Positions 20,790-32,271 of a stretch of 64,000 nucleotides of DNA are shown piece by piece. Below the pieces are notes generated by a model. The model did no database searches. It was given only the letters and a program-made list of their open reading frames with translations, and was not told the origin of the DNA. A program made the position numbers and the translations under genes. Source of the stretch: Odontocerum albicorne (lineage: Eukaryota > Arthropoda > Insecta > Trichoptera > Odontoceridae); assembly GCA_949825065.1 (NCBI GenBank), contig OX463859.1, positions 3,634,217 to 3,698,216 of the forward strand, written 5' to 3'. Numbering within the stretch: position 1 is the first letter of the stretch; each line of letters begins with the position of its first letter.

Positions 20790-21061
20790 TAAATTGGTTT
20801 ATTTATGAGGCTGTTAATGTTTAAATAGGAAATGAAAATATCAATTGTAATATATGCTCGTGCACATTTTTAACGACAGTTATAAAAATTTAAAGAAAAT
20901 CTTCGAAATGATTTATTTTAAGTCTTAAACTAAGATAATATAGATCGAATTTTTGGCAATTATTCTATTTTCACGTTAAATACGTTAATTCTCGAAACAC
21001 GTTTAATTTTGTATTATGAAGACAAATTATATGATTTTAAAGAGAGTGTAGGGAATACCGT
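20790..21061. other. Unannotated AT-rich stretch
   Basis: Nothing recognised between the MITE and the next LTR-like repeat. Confidence 0.4.
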
Positions 21062-21501
21062 CGTCCCTGAATATTGTCAACACGCACGGTCAACGACCGA
21101 CGAACCAACCTTCGCACATGTCCAAAGGTCGCATACCAGAACATTAATATTGTTTACCCGCAAATACTATTTACGTTACATTCCACAGTAGAAAGAGAAC
21201 GCATCGCGCTGTCTCACCGTTTTCGTCAACAAATTACCTACCCACTATATTATCCGCAACGTCTGCAAACACCTCTGCACGCGCAGGAGTGAGATAAAGT
21301 ACATATTGCGGGCGCATTCACGCACATCTATAAATACCTACTTATCGACAAATAAAGATTATTATTCACTTGACCATTCATTGCTGTTTACTATTCATTG
21401 ATTGTTCACTCTCACTTTCCGCATTCCTGAATCGACGTAATTTATTTTAAATACCAAACAATCAAAATCATCACGACGTTCCACTAGAACATATCGCTAA
21501 A
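21062..21501 (+). mobile_element. LTR-like repeat, second family, copy 2
   Basis: Same block order as 8746-9206: CGTCCCTGAATATTGTC, CGGTCAACGACCGACGAACC, AGTAGAAAGAGAACGCATC, a TATAAATACC box at about 21330, AATAAAG, and a tail ending ATCGCTAAA. More diverged from copy 1 than copy 3 is. Confidence 0.6.
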
Positions 21502-21814
21502 AGAGTATATTAAAAATTATACATATTTTATGAAAGTTATACTGAACAATATTTTTTGATATATTAGGGATAAAATTATACTTGTAATAAATAATGAAAG
21601 ATTGAAGAATATTTCGTATTTCATTAAAAGTGATACTTTGGACCATTAGACCACACATAATACCAACAAAAATTACGTCACTTGGTCCTGCGTATTGCTC
21701 GCGTAACAAACCTGAGATCATTTCGTCTGAAGAAAGCTTCGAGATAGGAGGGAGTAATACGTATCGCGTGGATTCATATTGTTAGTGGGATAGCAAATAA
21801 ATGTAAACTATTTA
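21502..21814. other. Unannotated AT-rich stretch
   Basis: No feature recognised. Confidence 0.4.
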
Positions 21815-22045
21815 TAGTTTGTTTTGGTTTTTGTGTAATCAAAAATCGGAAAGAAGTATCGATTTATTTTTTCATGCTTAATATCCTCAGTGAGATACAG
21901 GCAAAAGCCTTGTTTACTGGGGATACGACAAATGAAAGGCAACAAACCCAGATCCATTAAAATTGTATGTCCAAATCAAATTACCTGTTGTTTTTTCTCA
22001 AATTGTGTATATTTCTTGTCATGTGTAATAATAAATAAATAAATA
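21815..22045 (+). repeat. Dispersed repeat, family G, copy 3
   Basis: 5-prime truncated copy: begins TTTGTGTAATCAAAAATCGG and ends with the AAAT tail at 22029-22045, directly followed by family K sequence. Confidence 0.7.
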
Positions 22046-22475
22046 GTTAAGGCATTAACACTGGTGGTTTTAAGACATTGGTATTTGTTAAGTGAAACAC
22101 TGTTTATTACACTTAGGATAAAGGTCTACCATAACCCTACCGGTTTCAAGGTTTTCATTTCATCATCAGGGGAGCACAAATAATACTGAATTATGTTCAA
22201 ACTGGTATCAACATACAAACATATAATAGTAAAAAATCAGGTTAGGGATTCTGGGAGAAGGGAGGCAGGATACAACTTCAGCAAGCAGCGGTGTCATGCC
22301 TCACTCCACCCACAATTTGCAACCCGATTTTTTACCGTTAGAAGCGTGTATGTCGGTAACAGTTCGAATATACTCCAGTCTTATATGCGTTTCCTTGTTG
22401 ATGAGGTGAAAACCTTGAATCCGATAGAATAATACAGATATATAAAGTGGAATAAACAGTGTTTGATCAAACAAA
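22046..22475. mobile_element. Foldback element, family K, with internal insert
   Basis: Left arm 22046-22190 (GTTAAGGCATTAACACTG, ATAACCCTACCGGTTTCAAG, CATCATCAGGGGAGCAC). Right arm about 22395-22475 (TTGATGAGGTGAAAACC, GTGGAATAAACAGTG). About 200 bp between them are not a palindrome and are GC-richer (TTCTGGGAGAAGGGAGG, CTCACTCCACCCACAA). The start of the insert (ACTGAATTATGTTC) resembles the start of the insert at 6395-6410. Confidence 0.6.
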
Positions 22476-22599
22476 TTACAAAGAAATGAAATTATATGAT
22501 ATTGAGTTCCACAACATTAAAACCAAAATCTTTGTTAAAAACGAGATGATATAGTTTGCGCATTGCACGACAATATGCATACAAACATACATGCCATTT

Positions 22600-22995
22600 C
22601 TCTGTTCAGGTAGATAGAGAGAACACAGCGTCAGACTTTCCTTTCTTGACACAAATATTAAGCTACATCTATACACCTTCTCATGCAGCACCTACAATTG
22701 ATCTTCCTTCTTTCAAATAGCATTCACTAGATCCAACCATACTTTCCTTGGTCTTCCTTTACCATGCTTAAACTCACATTTGTACTATGTATATATTTAT
22801 TCATTCATTCGTTCTACATGCCCAAATCACATTCAAAGACTCTTCATTATCTTAAAGAACACATCAACTTTAAATTTACATTGATCTCAAATAACTTAAT
22901 TGCGTATTATGTCATTCATTGTCACACATTGTATTGTTTTCAGTGCACACATTTCTACAGCATCTATACATTTCACAATGATATATTTTGTTCGT
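22600..22995 (-). pseudogene. LINE family A fragment
   Basis: On the minus strand: GAAATGTATAGATGCTGTAG (the NAVEM region), CAATGTGTGACAATGAATGA (GVTMND), then ATGAATGAATAA and GGAAGACCAAGGAAAGTATG (GRPRKVW), ending in the CTATCTACCTGAACAGAGAA 3-prime block. Frame heavily broken. Confidence 0.6.
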
Positions 22996-23002
22996 ATTGA
23001 TA

Positions 23003-24706
23003 ATTTTGAAGTAATATTTCTATTTTTTACAGTCCAATTTTTACAGTCCAGTTGAAAATTTTGAAGTAATATTTCTATTTTTTTACTGTCCAATTTTTAC
23101 AGTCCAGTTGAAAATTTTGAAGTAATATTTCTATTTATTACAGTCCAATTTTTACAGTCCAGTTGAAAATTTTGAAGTATTGTAATATTTCTATTTATTA
23201 GTCCAATTTTTACAGTCCAGTTGAAAATTTTGAAGTAATATTTCTATTTTTTTTACTGTCCAATTTTCACAGTCCAGTTGAAAATTTTGAAGTAATATTT
23301 TTATTTTTTTTACTGTCCAATTTTCACAGTCCAGTTGAAAATTCTGAAGTTATATTTCTATTTTTTAGAGTCCAATTATTACAGTCCAGTTGAAAATTAT
23401 GAAGTAATATTTCTATTTATTACAGTACAATTTTTGCAGTCCAGTTGAAAATTTTGAAGAAATATTTCTATTTTTTACAGTCCAATTTTTCTAGCCCAGT
23501 TGAAAATTTTAAAGTAATATTTCTATTTTTTTACTGTCAAATTTTTACAGTCCAGTTAAACATTTTGAAGTAATATTTTTATATATAACAGTCTAATTTT
23601 TCCAGTCCAGTTGACAATTTTGTAGTAATATTTCTATTTATTACAGTCCAATTTTTCCAGCCCAGTTGAAAAATTTGAAGTAATACTTCTATTTTTTACA
23701 GTCCAATTTTTACAGTCCAGTTGAAAATTTTGAAGTAATATTTCTATTTTTTTACTGTCCAATTTTTACAGTCCAGTTGAAAATTTTGAAGTAATATTTC
23801 TATTTATTACAGTCCAATTTTTACAGTCCAGTTGAAAATTTTGAAGTATTGTAATATTTCTATTTATTAGTCCAATTTTTACAGTCCAGTTGAAAATTTT
23901 GAAGTAATATTTCTATTTTTTTTACTGTCCAATTTTCACAGTCCAGTTGAAAATTCTGAAGTTATATTTCTATTTTTTAGAGTCCAATTATTACAGTCCA
24001 GTTGAAAATTATGAAGTAATATTTCTATTTATTACAGTACAATTTTTGCAGTCCAGTTGAAAATTTTGAAGAAATATTTCTATTTTTTACAGTCCAATTT
24101 TTCTAGCCCAGTTGAAAATTTTAAAGTAATATTTCTATTTTTTTACTGTCCAATTTTTACAGTCCAGTTAAACATTTTGAAGTAATATTTCTATATATTA
24201 CAGCCTAATTTTTCCAGTCCAGTTGACAATTTTGTAGTAATATTTCTATTTATTACAGTCCAATTTTTCCAGCCCAGTTGAAAATTTTGTAGTAATATTT
24301 CTATTCATAACAGTCCAATTTTTACAGTCCAGTTAAAAATTTTAATGTAATATTTCTATTTTTTTACTGTCCAATTTTTACAGTCCAGTTGAAGATTTTG
24401 AAGTAATATTTCTATTTATTACAGTCCAATTTTTGCAGTCCAGTTGAAAATTTTGAAGTAATATTTCTATTTTTTTACTGTCCAATTTTTACAGTCGAGT
24501 TAAACACTTTGAAGTAATATTTCTATTTATTACAGTACAATTTTTACAGTCCAGTTGAAAATTTTGATGTAATATTTCTATTTTTTTACTGTCCAATTTT
24601 TACAGTCCAGTTAAACATTTTGAAGTAATATTTCTATTTTTTACTGCCCAATTTTTCCAGTCCAGTTGACAATTTTGAAATAATATTTCCATTTTTTACA
24701 GTCCAA
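23003..24706. repeat. About 57-bp satellite array, about 30 units, higher-order
   Basis: The unit contains CAGTCCAGTTGAAAATTTTG, AAGTAATATTTCTATTT and TTACAGTCCAATTTTTA. Period is about 57 bp with single-base and T-run variation. Diagnostic variants recur in the same order: GAAGTATTGTAATATTTC at 23174 and 23843 (669 bp apart), and CTAGCCCAG at 23491 and 24103 (612 bp apart). So a block of about 12 units was duplicated and one unit of 57 bp was then lost in the second block. Confidence 0.9.
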
Positions 24707-25334
24707 CTACCGTGTAGGTACATAAATGGCTTATCCTCGATTCCGAAAATAAAAATGGTATATTTTTGAGCTGTCAAATAGCGTTTTCATGAACAATAAC
24801 CAAAAATGGGCCATCGAAAAGATACGAGTGGTGTCGTTATGGCGTTTTATGATGCCCGAAATCTGATTGTTTTTGTGACTGCGAAACAAGCAAATCTTTA
24901 TGTAGGGATATAAGTAAGAAAGATATTTTTTAATTGTTCTACAAATATTTTGAATTGTATTTGGAAATAGTTATTACCTTTTCAATACAACTATATGTTA
25001 TATAATTTGAACCTGCCTTTTGAAATAGTAAATAGTGTAATATACTGTCATTATTTATAGGAGTTGATTACCTTCCTAAATCCTTTGAGAAGTACGATAT
25101 TGCAGGATACATTCCGGTTCGACTGTTGCAGAACTAAGTATTACCCGAATTCTCCCGTATCCAGATTGCATAGATTGGATGCTGCAGACTGAGATATATT
25201 TCGAGACAGTTTAAATGCCTTCTCTTCTCATCAGGCATTGCTTTTGTTTATTTGAACCAGAAATCCGGCGCCTCGGGGTGACTTTGTTTTTTTTCCTTCT
25301 TCACATTGAATTTTTTCCCTCTTGAACTTAACCA
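24707..25334. other. Unannotated stretch
   Basis: No recognised protein or repeat. The 67-codon minus-strand frame at 25248-25451 has no family motif and runs into the next repeat. Confidence 0.4.
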
Positions 25335-25917
25335 ATCCTTTCCTGTGATGTGTAACCAGTACACATTGCTTCTAAAAACTTTAATATCTCTATAAATATA
25401 ATAAATACTGGGTTCAGATTTTGGGTACTTCTCCGTAATACATTTACGCATTGAATGAAAAACTAATATTAATAATAATTAGCACTTATCGGCCACATCA
25501 GAGATATTTTGTGAAAATCGGGAATAAATTCACCAATACAATCAAATGTGTGCCAGTGTGTGACGTAGGTATATTCATTCTAAAAAACCGCTATGGGTGA
25601 GGAAGCGACGCTATTCACGTCTTACTCTCACTCTACTTCGATATATGGGAACACAATAAATAGAATCTCAGTTCGCTCGTTTCAGTAGCTTTCGGGCGTG
25701 AATTTGAGGTGGTCTCTTCGCCAATTTCGTGAACGTCGGCCGATAATTTTTTTCATGTTTTCAGCTAATAAATTTCAATTATTATCACTTTTAAGCGATT
25801 GGCTATGAATATTCTTATTTTCCGATTTTAAATCACTCATTTTTACATGTGTATTTATGTGTATTGAATACACAGCACCGGAACGCGCGGATTTTTTTAG
25901 CACAGGAAAAGAAAGGT
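25335..25917 (+). mobile_element. TIR-bounded repeat, family E, copy 1
   Basis: About 580 bp from CCTTTCCTGTGATGTGTAAC to AGCACAGGAAAAGAAAGG. The two ends are short inverted matches (CCTTTCCTGTG versus CCTTTCTTTTCCTGTG on the other strand). Inside are TACTGGGTTCAGATTTT, GGGTGAGGAAGCGACGC and GAACGTCGGCCGATAA. Other copies: 42598-43253 (+), 57149-57748 (-), and a fragment at 37190-37243. No open frame, so it is non-autonomous. Confidence 0.7.
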
Positions 25918-26724
25918 TAACAAATTCTATTAAAACATGTCAAAATTTCGGTATATGTATTAAGGAAATCGATTTCACGAATACATATTTGTTTTCATTT
26001 TTTTCTTAATAGATTATTCTTCATGTCTTGGGTCTCCTTAACCTTGGTCTGTCTCATGTTTGTTTTATATATAATATATAAGTAGGTAAAATGCGTGTAC
26101 GTATTCATTTCTGATATTTTTTTGAGTGTGAGTTAGTTATTGTTTATACTTTTATAGCACGTTAGTTCTATGTTCTTGCGCACTAAAACTTCTGATTTGA
26201 TTTTTGTTATTGTTACTATTTAAAAAGTCGATAAAATACAGTATATTAAATAAAAAAAATCTTTTTAAATATATATTAAAATGCCGAAAGTGAAAATCAA
26301 AATGAAACCCTTTTGAAAAAAATGGGTACCAAGTCTAAATAGTACAATATAAATTTATATTTTTATTATTTAGAGAATGCTTCTGAACAATGTTGCTGAA
26401 AATGACTTTCAGTTTTTCAGCTTTAAGGTACAGAAATATTGAAAATTTGTATCTGCGCGTTCTGTCCAAACAAAACGGAGCATTCACAATTAAAAATAAT
26501 GGGTCACATGATATATTTTATCCGTTATTTTTTGTTAGGATTATATTTTTCCACGAAAATATTGAAATTCAATTAAATTGAATTCGATACAAGGATTCAA
26601 ATAATGCCCTGAATCATTTTTCAGTGAATATTGTGAAAACGATTACGTATATAACGATACTGTAAGGACGTCCTGAACAATGTCAATTTTACAGCGTTAT
26701 TATTTTTTAATTATTAGGGATGAG
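25918..26724. other. Unannotated AT-rich stretch
   Basis: No coding or repeat signal seen. Short frames here are AT-driven. Confidence 0.45.
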
Positions 26725-27060
26725 TGTGAACTTTAAGCTAATATGTCGAGTAAAACGGAAGAAATCCCTCAGAGATGGTTTGGACACGTGGAACAAACTA
26801 ACATTTAAACAAATTTAATGTTTAAATGTGAGTGGAAGGCGTGTGAGAGAACATCAAGGAAAGGAAGTATGCATGGATCAAGTATTTTGTTATTTTGAAG
26901 GAAGGAAACGTAGAGCTAGATAAATCGTAGAAGTTGCATGAAAGGGTGCATGGATGTGAAAGAGGCTAAGGAAGTGTTTAAATTTTTTTTAAATATGGCG
27001 CTCTGTTATTTCTGTCTACTTTGACAGAGAAATTGCGTGATAGTATATATGTTTCATAAA
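26725..27060 (+). pseudogene. LINE family A 3-prime fragment
   Basis: GATGAGTGTGAACTTTAAGC (DECEL.A), AGATGGTTTGGACACGTGGA (RWFGHVE), AAATGTGAGTGGAAGGCGTG (NVSGRR), AAAGGGTGCATGGATGTGAA (KGCMDVK) and the CTGTCTACTTTGACAGAGAA 3-prime block are in family A order, with frame breaks. Confidence 0.65.
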
Positions 27061-27589
27061 ATGAAACTTGTTTTTAAATTATCGATTGATTCAATTAAAA
27101 ATAAAATATAACTATTATCTTCTAATGCAAGTACCAAGATAACTTGTTTTTTTTTTACATGTTTTCTTTAAAGTACGAATGTAAGTTCTCAAGCATGAAA
27201 ATAGAAACGAGTGAACTTGACAAGTTTCCCGTGTGCAATTCATAAATCAGAACGCAATTAAAATGCTTGAATTGACAGCTTCGGGGTTTTAGCGAAATTA
27301 AAAAGTCCCAACCGAAAGCCACAGACCCTCACAAAGTTTGAGCGCGAATCCGAGACGCAGTGCTATTGACATTATATACCAACTACCTATGCGGTTTTAA
27401 TTATTTGAAAAAAATTCGAAACGAAATAAATTGAACTCCAATATAATCCTAAAGCGTGTTGGTGCTTTTCAGTGACCAAATCACATAATGGAAGAGTTAA
27501 AAGGGATACCGAACGCCGTGGTGCGATAGAAAACAAACCAAATAGGGTACTAAAACATTTATACTCAATTTGGACAGTATCAAAATCTA
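27061..27589. other. Unannotated stretch
   Basis: A GC-richer patch at 27290-27360 has no recognisable protein. Otherwise nothing. Confidence 0.4.
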
Positions 27590-28080
27590 CTAATATGATA
27601 TCCCACAATATTATGTTAGTGCCAGCTTTAATGTATGTGAGTGAAACGTGGACGTGGAAAATACTGATAGGAACCGATTAAATGCTGTAGAAATGCGTAC
27701 ATTGAGAATAATACATGGAGTGACAATGTATGATAAAATACGAAATTAAGTGATAAGGGGATGAATGTGAACTTAAGGCTGATGTGTTAAGTAAAGTGAA
27801 GAAGAGCAAGCTGAAATGGTTTTGTCATGTGGAACGAATGAACGAAGAAAGACTAACAAAACAGATATATAATGCAAATGTGAGTGGAAGGTGTGTGAGA
27901 TGAAGACCAAAGAAAGTATTGTTGGATTAAGTGAATTGTATTCTGAAAATAGAAAACGTAGAAAGTCAGGGAAATCGTAAAAGTTGTAAAAGAGGTTAAT
28001 GATTTGTGGCGAGATAGGATAGTCTGGGATTTTGCCCTCTCTGCCTACCCTGATATAGAAATGACGTGGTGATATGCATG
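27590..28080 (+). pseudogene. LINE family A 3-prime region
   Basis: The longest clean 3-prime part of family A. In order: LMYVSETWTWKI at about 27630, NRLNAVEMRTLRIIHG-like codons with VTMYDKIRN at about 27720, VLSKVKKSKLKWFCHVERM at about 27785-27840, LTKQIYNANVSGRCVR at about 27855, KESIVGL near 27915, and the 3-prime end TGCCCTCTCTGCCTACCC with a GTGATATGCATGTA tail. At least two frame changes. No APE or RT palm is present, so it is 5-prime truncated. Confidence 0.75.
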
Positions 28081-28114
28081 TATTTTGATTAAAAAATTCA
28101 ATGTAACTTCTTTC

Positions 28115-28310
28115 AAACAGTGACCTAGTTGATATGAGGTTTGTGTTCCAACCCGAGGATTGCGCGTTTCATTCCCGTTGGTACCCATTTTGTTATAAAA
28201 AATGTTTTCAGTCTGAATTTCATTTAAAGACGTATTGAAATTTTCCTGGTTGGCTGGAAGACGTTGTCTTGTAGCAATAAACCCACCAAGAAATACTGAA
28301 TATTATGAAA
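28115..28310 (+). mobile_element. tRNA-derived SINE
   Basis: A box-like GTGACCTAGTTGATA at 28120 and B-box-like GCGTTTCATTCCCGTTGG at about 28163, then TTTCATTTAAAGACG and the LINE D tail TTTTCCTGGTTGGCTGGAAG with AGCAATAAACCCACC. Confidence 0.65.
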
Positions 28311-28594
28311 GTGTATTACTGCTATAAAACCCTTTAGAAAATCTTCAAAATTATCTTTAATAATATAGGGTGTACCTAAAAATGTAAAGGTACACACTTT
28401 TACACCGTGTTATTGACTTGAACTTGCTGTTGTAATGACGTACCACGTATTTGTGAGAACTTTTATATTCAGCAAAATGGAGCACCTTATCACTATCATC
28501 GCGATTTGAGGGCCTGTCTAAGAACAGATGGATTGGACGTAGATGTATGTTAGCATTAAATACATCACACCAATTGATCTTTTTATTTATTTAT

Positions 28595-29700
28595 TTATTT
28601 TATTTTATTTAACACTCATATTGAAAATATAATCTGGCGTGCTTTTAGCCAGGCGGTAATATCTTTCAACCAACCAGACGAAAGTAAATGAAGGAAGTTA
28701 CATGGTTGCTAAAAACATTCAAATGACTATCCATCCCCACGAAATCCATGAATACATACGTAAGCATACGTGAGCTCACAAACTCCACAAACACAGACAA
28801 TCACCTAAACATTCCTCTTTCATATAACTTGAGATATCATTTATGAATGGAAATGGAAAGGATGGTGGAAAAGAAAACAAAAAAAAATCAGAAATGAAAC
28901 ACGTTATATTCCTAACTAGAAATGAGTTTTTTAGTCACTTTTTAAAACATGCTAAGGACGGGGTGAGTCTAACATTGGTTTGTAACTGATTCCAGAGTTT
29001 CATCGCATGGACAGTAAAGGACGACGTAAAAAAAGAAGAGCGGAGAACTGGAAAGGTTAATAAATAATCTCTGTTTGAGCGTAGCGCCAGCCCATGAACA
29101 GAGGGATGCTGGAAATTTTCAGCAAAAATGGATGGCGGGACAGTTAAATATAGTATAAAATAGAGACAGTTTATGAATTTGACATCTTTTTCTAACGTTC
29201 AACCAGTTTAGCGCCTTCTGGTATGAAGTGATATGATCATACTTTCTTAGGTTAAAAATAAATGTTTGACAAACATTTAGAAGATGCTGTAATTTATCCA
29301 GCTGTTCCTCTGTAATATGCATATAACAGACTTCCGCATAGCCTGAAATCAGCAGAAACAGCGATTGTTCGAGTATAATTTAGTTTCAGTAGGCAGAAAT
29401 CTTTTAACACTTTAAGGGAATGAACGCTGAAGGAGATCCTTCGACTTCTCTTATTTATTTGATCTCGTCATGAGAAAGGGACGTTATTCATTAGCACCCT
29501 TAGGTTTTTAACAGTTTTATGTAATACTTTGATGATGGAGATATCGGGTAATATTGGAAGGAATAAGTCAGTGTTGAATTTACTGAGAAGCTTAGGGGTG
29601 CCAATGAGGATTGCTTGAGACTTCGTACGATTAATGAGTAAGCCATGCTCCTTAGTCCATTCGAAGATTGATTGATTTTTTTTAAAGTAATTCATCAAAG
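28595..29700 (-). pseudogene. LINE family D, longest copy (RT thumb to 3-prime UTR)
   Basis: The minus strand codes, from 29700 down: SIFEWTKEHGLLINRTKSQA and ILIGTPKLLSKFN (W...HGL.IN..KSQ..LIG, the block after the RT palm), then HITEEQLDKLQHLLNVCQTF, FNLRKYDHIT, RKRCQIHKLSL, and after frame changes LHGLALRSNRDYLLTF and LNQLQTNVRLTPSLACFKK-like codons. The 3-prime UTR matches D and ends in an A/T tetranucleotide tail at 28575-28600. Several stops make it dead. Confidence 0.75.
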
Positions 29701-29851
29701 ATAAAGTTTATGACACAAAACTGGTAACAGTTAATGAATTGACCAAACCAAAACAAATGATTCGTGATATTTGTGATTCCATTGCTAAACAAATAAGGTT
29801 TCCTTTTGAGTTTAAGTAGGCTGATGGTTTGAAGGCGTTCAATTTTTTTTT

Positions 29852-30119
29852 GGTTAGACATATTTACAATTTTGTTACCTACAGTACCACTTGCCATGTA
29901 GCAATCAAAATAATTTTTGGTTAGACAGATTTACAATTTTGTTACCTAAAGTACCACTTGCCATGTAGCAATCAAAATGATTTTTGGTTAGACAGATTTA
30001 CAATTTTGTTACCTACAGTACCACTTGCCATGTAGCAATCAAAATGATTTTTGGTTAGACAGATTTACAATTTTGTTACCTACAGTACCACTTGCCATGT
30101 AGCAAACAAAATGATTTTC
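29852..30119. repeat. 67-bp tandem array, 4 units
   Basis: Units start at 29852, 29919, 29986 and 30053 (GGTTAGACAGATTTACAATT ... GCAATCAAAATGATTTTT), nearly identical. It starts inside sequence of unknown origin next to a LINE D copy. No coding function. Confidence 0.9.
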
Positions 30120-30273
30120 AGCCAACCTGAAAGACGTTAAAGAGATCTGAAGTGAAAAGTAGACTGTAATATTTTATTTATTAAAAAAAAATAGGTTTCC
30201 ATTGAAATCAAGCCCGCAACCTCCGGTTCGGAAGACAAGCGTCTTAATAACTAGGCCACCGAGTTTGACTATG
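30120..30273 (-). mobile_element. tRNA-derived SINE
   Basis: Minus strand: GGTGGCCTAGTTATTAAGAC (A box) , GCTTGTCTTCC, then GGTTGCGGGCTTGATTTC (B box), an A/T-rich stretch, and the start of the LINE D tail (TTTCAGGTTGGCTG) truncated at the 67-bp array. Confidence 0.7.
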
Positions 30274-30300
30274 ATAATTTTAACTAAGACATCCGCATCT

Positions 30301-30927
30301 TTAAGGGGGGTATTCTGTTCTAGAAATTCGAAAAAATATTTTTTTGCATATTCTTAAAAATTTAGACTTTTAAAAATACGTTCTCAAAAGGAAATTTTTA
30401 AATTCTCAATATTTACGAAGAAATAACTATAAATGAGGCAGCAATTACACCGCACCGAAATGACTCGGACAATAATCTCAAAACTTTAAACGCGTTTTTT
30501 TCGAAACTAGTTTTTTCGACCTGGTCGACATAAAATCTCAAGTTCTATCCAACCGATTGCTTTCAAATTTGGTATAAAATTTTTATAAATGTTTTTATAT
30601 CGTTCCTACTTTGAAAAATTCAAAACTATTGAATTTTTTTTCTCTTTGGTACCAACTATAACATTGTTTTTTATCAAGAAACTGGGTATAATTTTTGTTT
30701 CAGATTTACGAAAGGGCTCCAATCATGTCGACCAGCTTACCCCATTTTTATTACGACAAGATATAACAGCTGATAACATCTTGAATTTTCAAAAATATTT
30801 TTGTACATTCTCAAATCATCAATAAATAAACCGGAAAAAAATGAATACAAAAATTATTTTTAATTTTTTTTTATTTAGTCTGAAAAACGCCCGAAATTCA
30901 CGCCTCTAGAGTAGAATACCTCCTTAA
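30301..30927. mobile_element. MITE with TTAA target duplication
   Basis: The element is bounded by TTAA on both sides (30301-30304, 30924-30927). Its inverted ends are GGGGGGTATTCTGTTCTAGA at the left and, on the other strand, GGAGGTATTCTACTCTAGA at the right. A TTAA duplication is typical of piggyBac-type transposases, although these TIRs are not the usual CCC start. The 78-codon frame inside (30589-30825) has no transposase motif. A second, partial copy is at 1-308. Confidence 0.75.
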
Positions 30928-31589
30928 GCCTGTATTTCATTATCTTTAGATATTTTACCTGTTTGTGAATCAACCTTTTAAAAGGTTAAGATGAATTAAA
31001 TAATTTTCACAAACTGAAAATATTTCCTCTAATTTTTTACTTGAATGATTTTATAATTGATAGAAAAGTTTTCAACTGTTTAAAGTAAACTTACGACATT
31101 AATAAAATAAATTGGGATATTTGATTAGATTTATCAATTCATTTTGATTTTAATCAAAATAATTTTCAAAACATCCCCTTACATAAAACTAACCCTTAAA
31201 AGCACTTGCTTTCTAAGAAATAACAATATTATAAATTTAGCACAAGGACTCACCTTTTCGGTCAGATAAGGGTTATATAGCATAACTCAACCATATAGAT
31301 TTGAATTTTCAGAGCGGAATATTTTCAGCGTAATTTTCAGGAGTCCTAAAGGTTGTTTCAGTATTTTCATAGAAAGTCGGTTGCTTTCAGTAGAGTGTTC
31401 TTTACGTACAGGGTGTGCTTGTTTATGTTTACTAAGCTGGTGTATTTTGGTACATATCAAAATAGATGATTAGTTTATGACTTGAATAAATATTGTGTCG
31501 ATAAACGATAAAGTACGAAATGTTGTTATTCAGGATAAATATAAAATAAGGGCTGATGTGTTTAGTTCGATAAAGTTATATAGAATGCT
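30928..31589. other. Unannotated AT-rich stretch
   Basis: No coding or repeat signal recognised. Confidence 0.45.
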
Positions 31590-31875
31590 TTCCGATAATT
31601 ATTTATTCCGATAAGACTATAGTTTCACTTGGTGGTGTCATTTTTTACATAAAAGGAAAAAATAAGTAAAATAAAAAACTTGTATTCACCTGACGTATTA
31701 TATTCGTATTATATTCAGTTTATACGTATTATATTCAGTTTATATTCACCTGACGAAGAAGGCGGTGGTCTTCGAAACTTGTTGTGAACCTAAATTAAAC
31801 CTGTGATGAACACAAAAATATAAAATAAGTTTTTTATTTTACTTATTTTTTCCTTTTATGTAATGACATTTTTGT
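31590..31875. mobile_element. Foldback repeat, family L, full hairpin
   Basis: Inverted arms of about 46 bp: TTACATAAAAGGAAAAAATA near 31647 and its complement near 31838-31868. Between them are a small tandem (GTATTATATTCAGTTTATAC, twice) and CACCTGACGAAGAAGGCGG with CTTCGAAACTTG. No protein. Confidence 0.7.
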
Positions 31876-32271
31876 CCAAACGCCATCTATCCTAGAAATG
31901 CGAAACAACTTTGCGGACAACCCAATAATATTATGTGTACTCGATTTTTTTTAACTATCTAACTGTATAATTTCTACGTTGCCTTTTACGTAAAAGTTAA
32001 AGGTCAACCCACAGTATTGTAACCGTGATGTCCCCTTGGTATTTTGACCATTATTTTTGACATTTCAACATCAAAGAGAAGGAAATACGGATTACGTTGC
32101 CGAGCAAGGCGTTAAAGATGAATTCAAGATAAGAGTTCAAAGTTAAAAATAAATAAAACGGTTTATTGGTAAGCAAAAGTTATAGTAATCGCAGTAAAAA
32201 GAAACATGGTTAAGTATACGAAATTATAAAGTTTTAAATAGAAGTAAGCGATATCCATGGCAATTAAATTA

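Noticed and set aside
23003..24706. CRISPR-like array
   Set aside because: Units are head-to-tail with no unique spacers, in a eukaryotic context; it is a satellite.
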